Source of the DNA: Phycisphaerae bacterium | Lineage (GTDB): Bacteria > Planctomycetota > Phycisphaerae > UBA1845 > Fen-1342 | Length of the DNA stretch: 6,271 nucleotides | Direction: 5' to 3' | Assembly: GCA_026984555.1 (NCBI GenBank) | Contig: JALSRY010000793.1 | Location: forward strand, 1-6,271 | The notes under the pieces: model-generated | What the model was told of the DNA's origin: nothing | Databases searched by the model: none | Seen by the model: only the letters and a program-made list of their open reading frames with translations | Part shown: in pieces, positions 4,718 through 6,271 of the stretch | How the letters are laid out: each line of letters starts with the position of its first letter | Numbering within the stretch: the first letter of the stretch is position 1 | Program-made: the position numbers and the translations under genes

Positions 4718-5878
4718 ATGGTAGAAAAAACACTTGATCGCAAACTGGCCCGGATCAAGGCCGATCCGCATTGCGGCGATTTCATCATCGCCGACGCCAA
4801 GGACGCCGACATGGCGTTCGGCATCGCCGCGCCGGGCAAGAGCCCCGAGTATCACGGCCAGGAGGCCCGGTTTCGGAGTCTGGAAGCGTACCGGCAGGCG
4901 ATCCGCGAAGTGGTCGCGCAGGGGCTCGTGGACATCGTCCTGATGTCGGCCCACACCAACGCGATCCTCACGATCGACGAGGGGTTGTTCGACAACTCGC
5001 CGATCACCCCCGCCGCCCGCGCCAACGACACCACGGATATCCACGTCATCCGCGGCGGGGTCTATCCGGGTGTTCCGTCGGCACCGTTCCAGAGCGCCAC
5101 CATCGACCACATCCAGTGCGGGCACATCGACTGCGCCGCCGACGAACGCTCGATCGGGGCCAACCTGGGGCTCTACAGCGTCACCTTCAACAACGACCCC
5201 GAGCGCGACCGGATCACGCTCGAAGCCTACAAAGCCTTCCGTATCGAAGCCGAACGCAAGGGCTTTCGCCATTTTCTGGAAGTGTTCGACCCCAACGCGC
5301 GGCAGGCCCCCATCGAGGCACTCGGCGCGTTCGTCAACGACCATATCGTGCGCATGCTCGCGGGCGTGCCCGAGGCCGGCCGGCCCCTGTTTCTGAAGAT
5401 GGCCTATCATGGCCCGAAGTTCACCGAGGAGCTGGCCCACTACGACCCGACGCTCGTCATCGGCATCCTGGGCGGCTCGGCGGGAACCACCTACGACGCC
5501 TTCAAGCTCATCGCCGAAGCCCGCAAACACGGCGCCCGCGCCGCCCTGTTCGGACGCAAGATCAACAACGCCGAGCATCAGCTCGCGTTTATCGAAATGC
5601 TGCACCGCATCGTCCGTGACGAGATCTCGCCCGAGGAGGCCGTCTGCGCCTACCACGGCGTTCTGGGCAAGCTCGGCATCGAGCCCCACCGCAGTCTCGA
5701 CGACGACCTGAAACGCACCGACCAGGCCATGAGCTACGGCGGCCGGCGCAGCAGCGCCGTCGTGCCGGGGCTCAAGGGACAGGCGGCCGCGGCCCGGCCC
5801 GACCTCGCTTCCATGAGCAGCACCGAGCGCCTGGCCTACTTCCGCCAGCGGTTGCGCGGCATCGGGAGCGACGGATGA
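4718..5878 (+). CDS. Class-I-aldolase-like TIM-barrel protein (DeoC/LacD/DhnA-like), BMC-associated, substrate unknown
   Basis: The 386-residue product has the strand pattern of a class I (Schiff-base) aldolase barrel: GDFIIADAKDADMAFG (20-35), VDIVLMSAHTNAIL (71-84), RHFLEVFDPN (184-193), LFLKMAYHGP (224-233), LVIGILGGSAGTTYDAF (246-262) and GARAALFGRKINNAEHQ (272-288). K227 sits where such enzymes carry the Schiff-base Lys, and GG 252-253 and GR 279-280 sit where they bind phosphate. It lacks any FucA/RhaD class II metal motif I can see. Residues about 335-364 are a low-complexity linker leading to an amphipathic C-terminal helix (366-380), a possible cargo peptide. The ATG at 4718 is chosen because family-like sequence begins there, with AAGGG at 4705-4709 and 8-nt spacing; the frame is open to an ATG at 4583 but that extension looks non-coding. 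Its stop overlaps the next start as ATGA. The fold is fairly clear; the reaction is not known. Confidence 0.75.
   Translation: MVEKTLDRKLARIKADPHCGDFIIADAKDADMAFGIAAPGKSPEYHGQEARFRSLEAYRQAIREVVAQGLVDIVLMSAHTNAILTIDEGLFDNSPITPAARANDTTDIHVIRGGVYPGVPSAPFQSATIDHIQCGHIDCAADERSIGANLGLYSVTFNNDPERDRITLEAYKAFRIEAERKGFRHFLEVFDPNARQAPIEALGAFVNDHIVRMLAGVPEAGRPLFLKMAYHGPKFTEELAHYDPTLVIGILGGSAGTTYDAFKLIAEARKHGARAALFGRKINNAEHQLAFIEMLHRIVRDEISPEEAVCAYHGVLGKLGIEPHRSLDDDLKRTDQAMSYGGRRSSAVVPGLKGQAAAARPDLASMSSTERLAYFRQRLRGIGSDG
5813..5857 (+). other. Possible C-terminal encapsulation helix of the aldolase-like protein
   Basis: Residues 366-380 (MSSTERLAYFRQRLR) form a short helix with Leu, Tyr, Phe and Leu on one side and Arg/Glu/Gln on the other. 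It follows an Ala/Gly/Ser/Pro-rich stretch and ends six residues before the C-terminus. Cargo peptides in BMC enzymes have this linker-plus-helix form and may be C-terminal. Targeting is inferred. Confidence 0.45.
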
Positions 5879-6271
5879 CCCGACCGGCGATCAGTCTGGA
5901 ATCCATCGCGGCCGGCGGCGTGGTCGGCGCGGGCGGGGCCGGCTTCCCGACCCACGTCAAGCTCGCCGGCCAGGCCGCGACGATCATCCTCAACGCCGCC
6001 GAGTGCGAGCCGCTGTTGCACAAGGACAAGGAGCTGCTGCGCCGCTGGCCGGATGAAATCCTCGCGGGTCTTCAGGCGGCCGCGGCGCTGGTCGGCGCGC
6101 GCGACATCGCCGTGGGTATCAAGGGCAAGTACACCGGCGTCATCACGCACCTGGAACCACGCCTGCCGGCCGGCGGGCGCATCGTCCCCCTGCACGACGC
6201 CTACCCCACCGGCGACGAGTTCATCCTCGTCTACGACGTGACGGGCAAGATCGTCCCACCCGGCGGCATCC
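5875..6271 (+). CDS. PduS/RnfC-like flavin/Fe-S protein, N-terminal part (3' end outside window)
   Basis: This reading frame is open to the window edge, giving 132 residues. GVVGAGGAGFPTHVKL (15-30), ILNAAECEPLLHKDKELL (38-55), VGIKGKYTGVI (80-90) and YPTGDEFILVYDVTGKIVPPGG (110-131) are the successive conserved segments of the PduS/RnfC family, related to the NADH- and FMN-binding subunit of complex I. PduS is an FMN and 4Fe-4S protein associated with the Pdu microcompartment, where it passes electrons from NADH. Without B12 enzymes in view, a role in regenerating NAD+ for the aldehyde dehydrogenase is more likely, but that is inference. The Fe-S cysteine motifs expected later in the protein are beyond the window. 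The ATG at 5875 overlaps the upstream stop by 4 bp and has GGGAG at 5864-5868. Confidence 0.92.
   Translation, partial: MTRPAISLESIAAGGVVGAGGAGFPTHVKLAGQAATIILNAAECEPLLHKDKELLRRWPDEILAGLQAAAALVGARDIAVGIKGKYTGVITHLEPRLPAGGRIVPLHDAYPTGDEFILVYDVTGKIVPPGGI

Noticed and set aside
4703..5689. Minus-strand open frame of 328 codons opposite the aldolase-like gene
   Set aside because: It is the codon-phase shadow of the + strand gene; its Asp/Val/Gly-rich composition mirrors that gene and it has no motif of its own.

Overview
The window is an internal stretch of a bacterial microcompartment (BMC) operon from a GC-rich bacterium. Everything that reads as coding is on the + strand. The gene set is that of an aldehyde-processing metabolosome: a PduL-type phosphotransacylase end, hexameric shell proteins, three pentameric (EutN/CcmL) shell proteins, a PduP/EutE-type CoA-acylating aldehyde dehydrogenase, and a PduS/RnfC-type flavin/Fe-S protein. 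Three separate BMC-P genes, no trimeric shell gene and no B12 diol-dehydratase genes in view best match the Planctomycetes/Verrucomicrobia (PVM) type of BMC, known for L-fucose/L-rhamnose breakdown through lactaldehyde. That taxon and substrate are inferences from family knowledge; the window has no 16S gene or other marker.

Layout: 3' end of pduL (1-161); three BMC-H genes (196-498, 596-868, 930-1205); first BMC-P (1365-1688); aldehyde dehydrogenase (1709-3157); second BMC-P (3285-3551, GTG start); a protein with an RpiB/LacAB-like domain that lacks the usual active-site residues (3640-4302); third BMC-P (4289-4582, GTG start, overlapping its neighbour by 14 bp); a class-I-aldolase-like TIM-barrel protein (4718-5878); and the start of a PduS/RnfC-like gene (5875 to the window edge, 4-bp ATGA overlap).

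Working model: the shell is built from three BMC-H proteins with different predicted pores (Arg, Ser or Thr at the pore position) and three BMC-P vertex proteins. Inside, an aldehyde (lactaldehyde in known PVM systems) is oxidised to an acyl-CoA by the dehydrogenase. PduL swaps CoA for phosphate, and the PduS-like protein probably handles electrons from NADH. The expected class II aldolase, acetate kinase, alcohol dehydrogenase and DeoR-type regulator are not in this window and may lie outside it.

The parts not explained by the standard model are the RpiB-like protein, the neighbouring class-I-aldolase-like protein with a possible C-terminal cargo helix, the unusual pore and edge residues of the BMC-H set, and stem-loops in most of the longer intercistronic gaps. 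No intergenic stretch exceeds 300 bases. I saw no promoter, tRNA, CRISPR array or mobile element.
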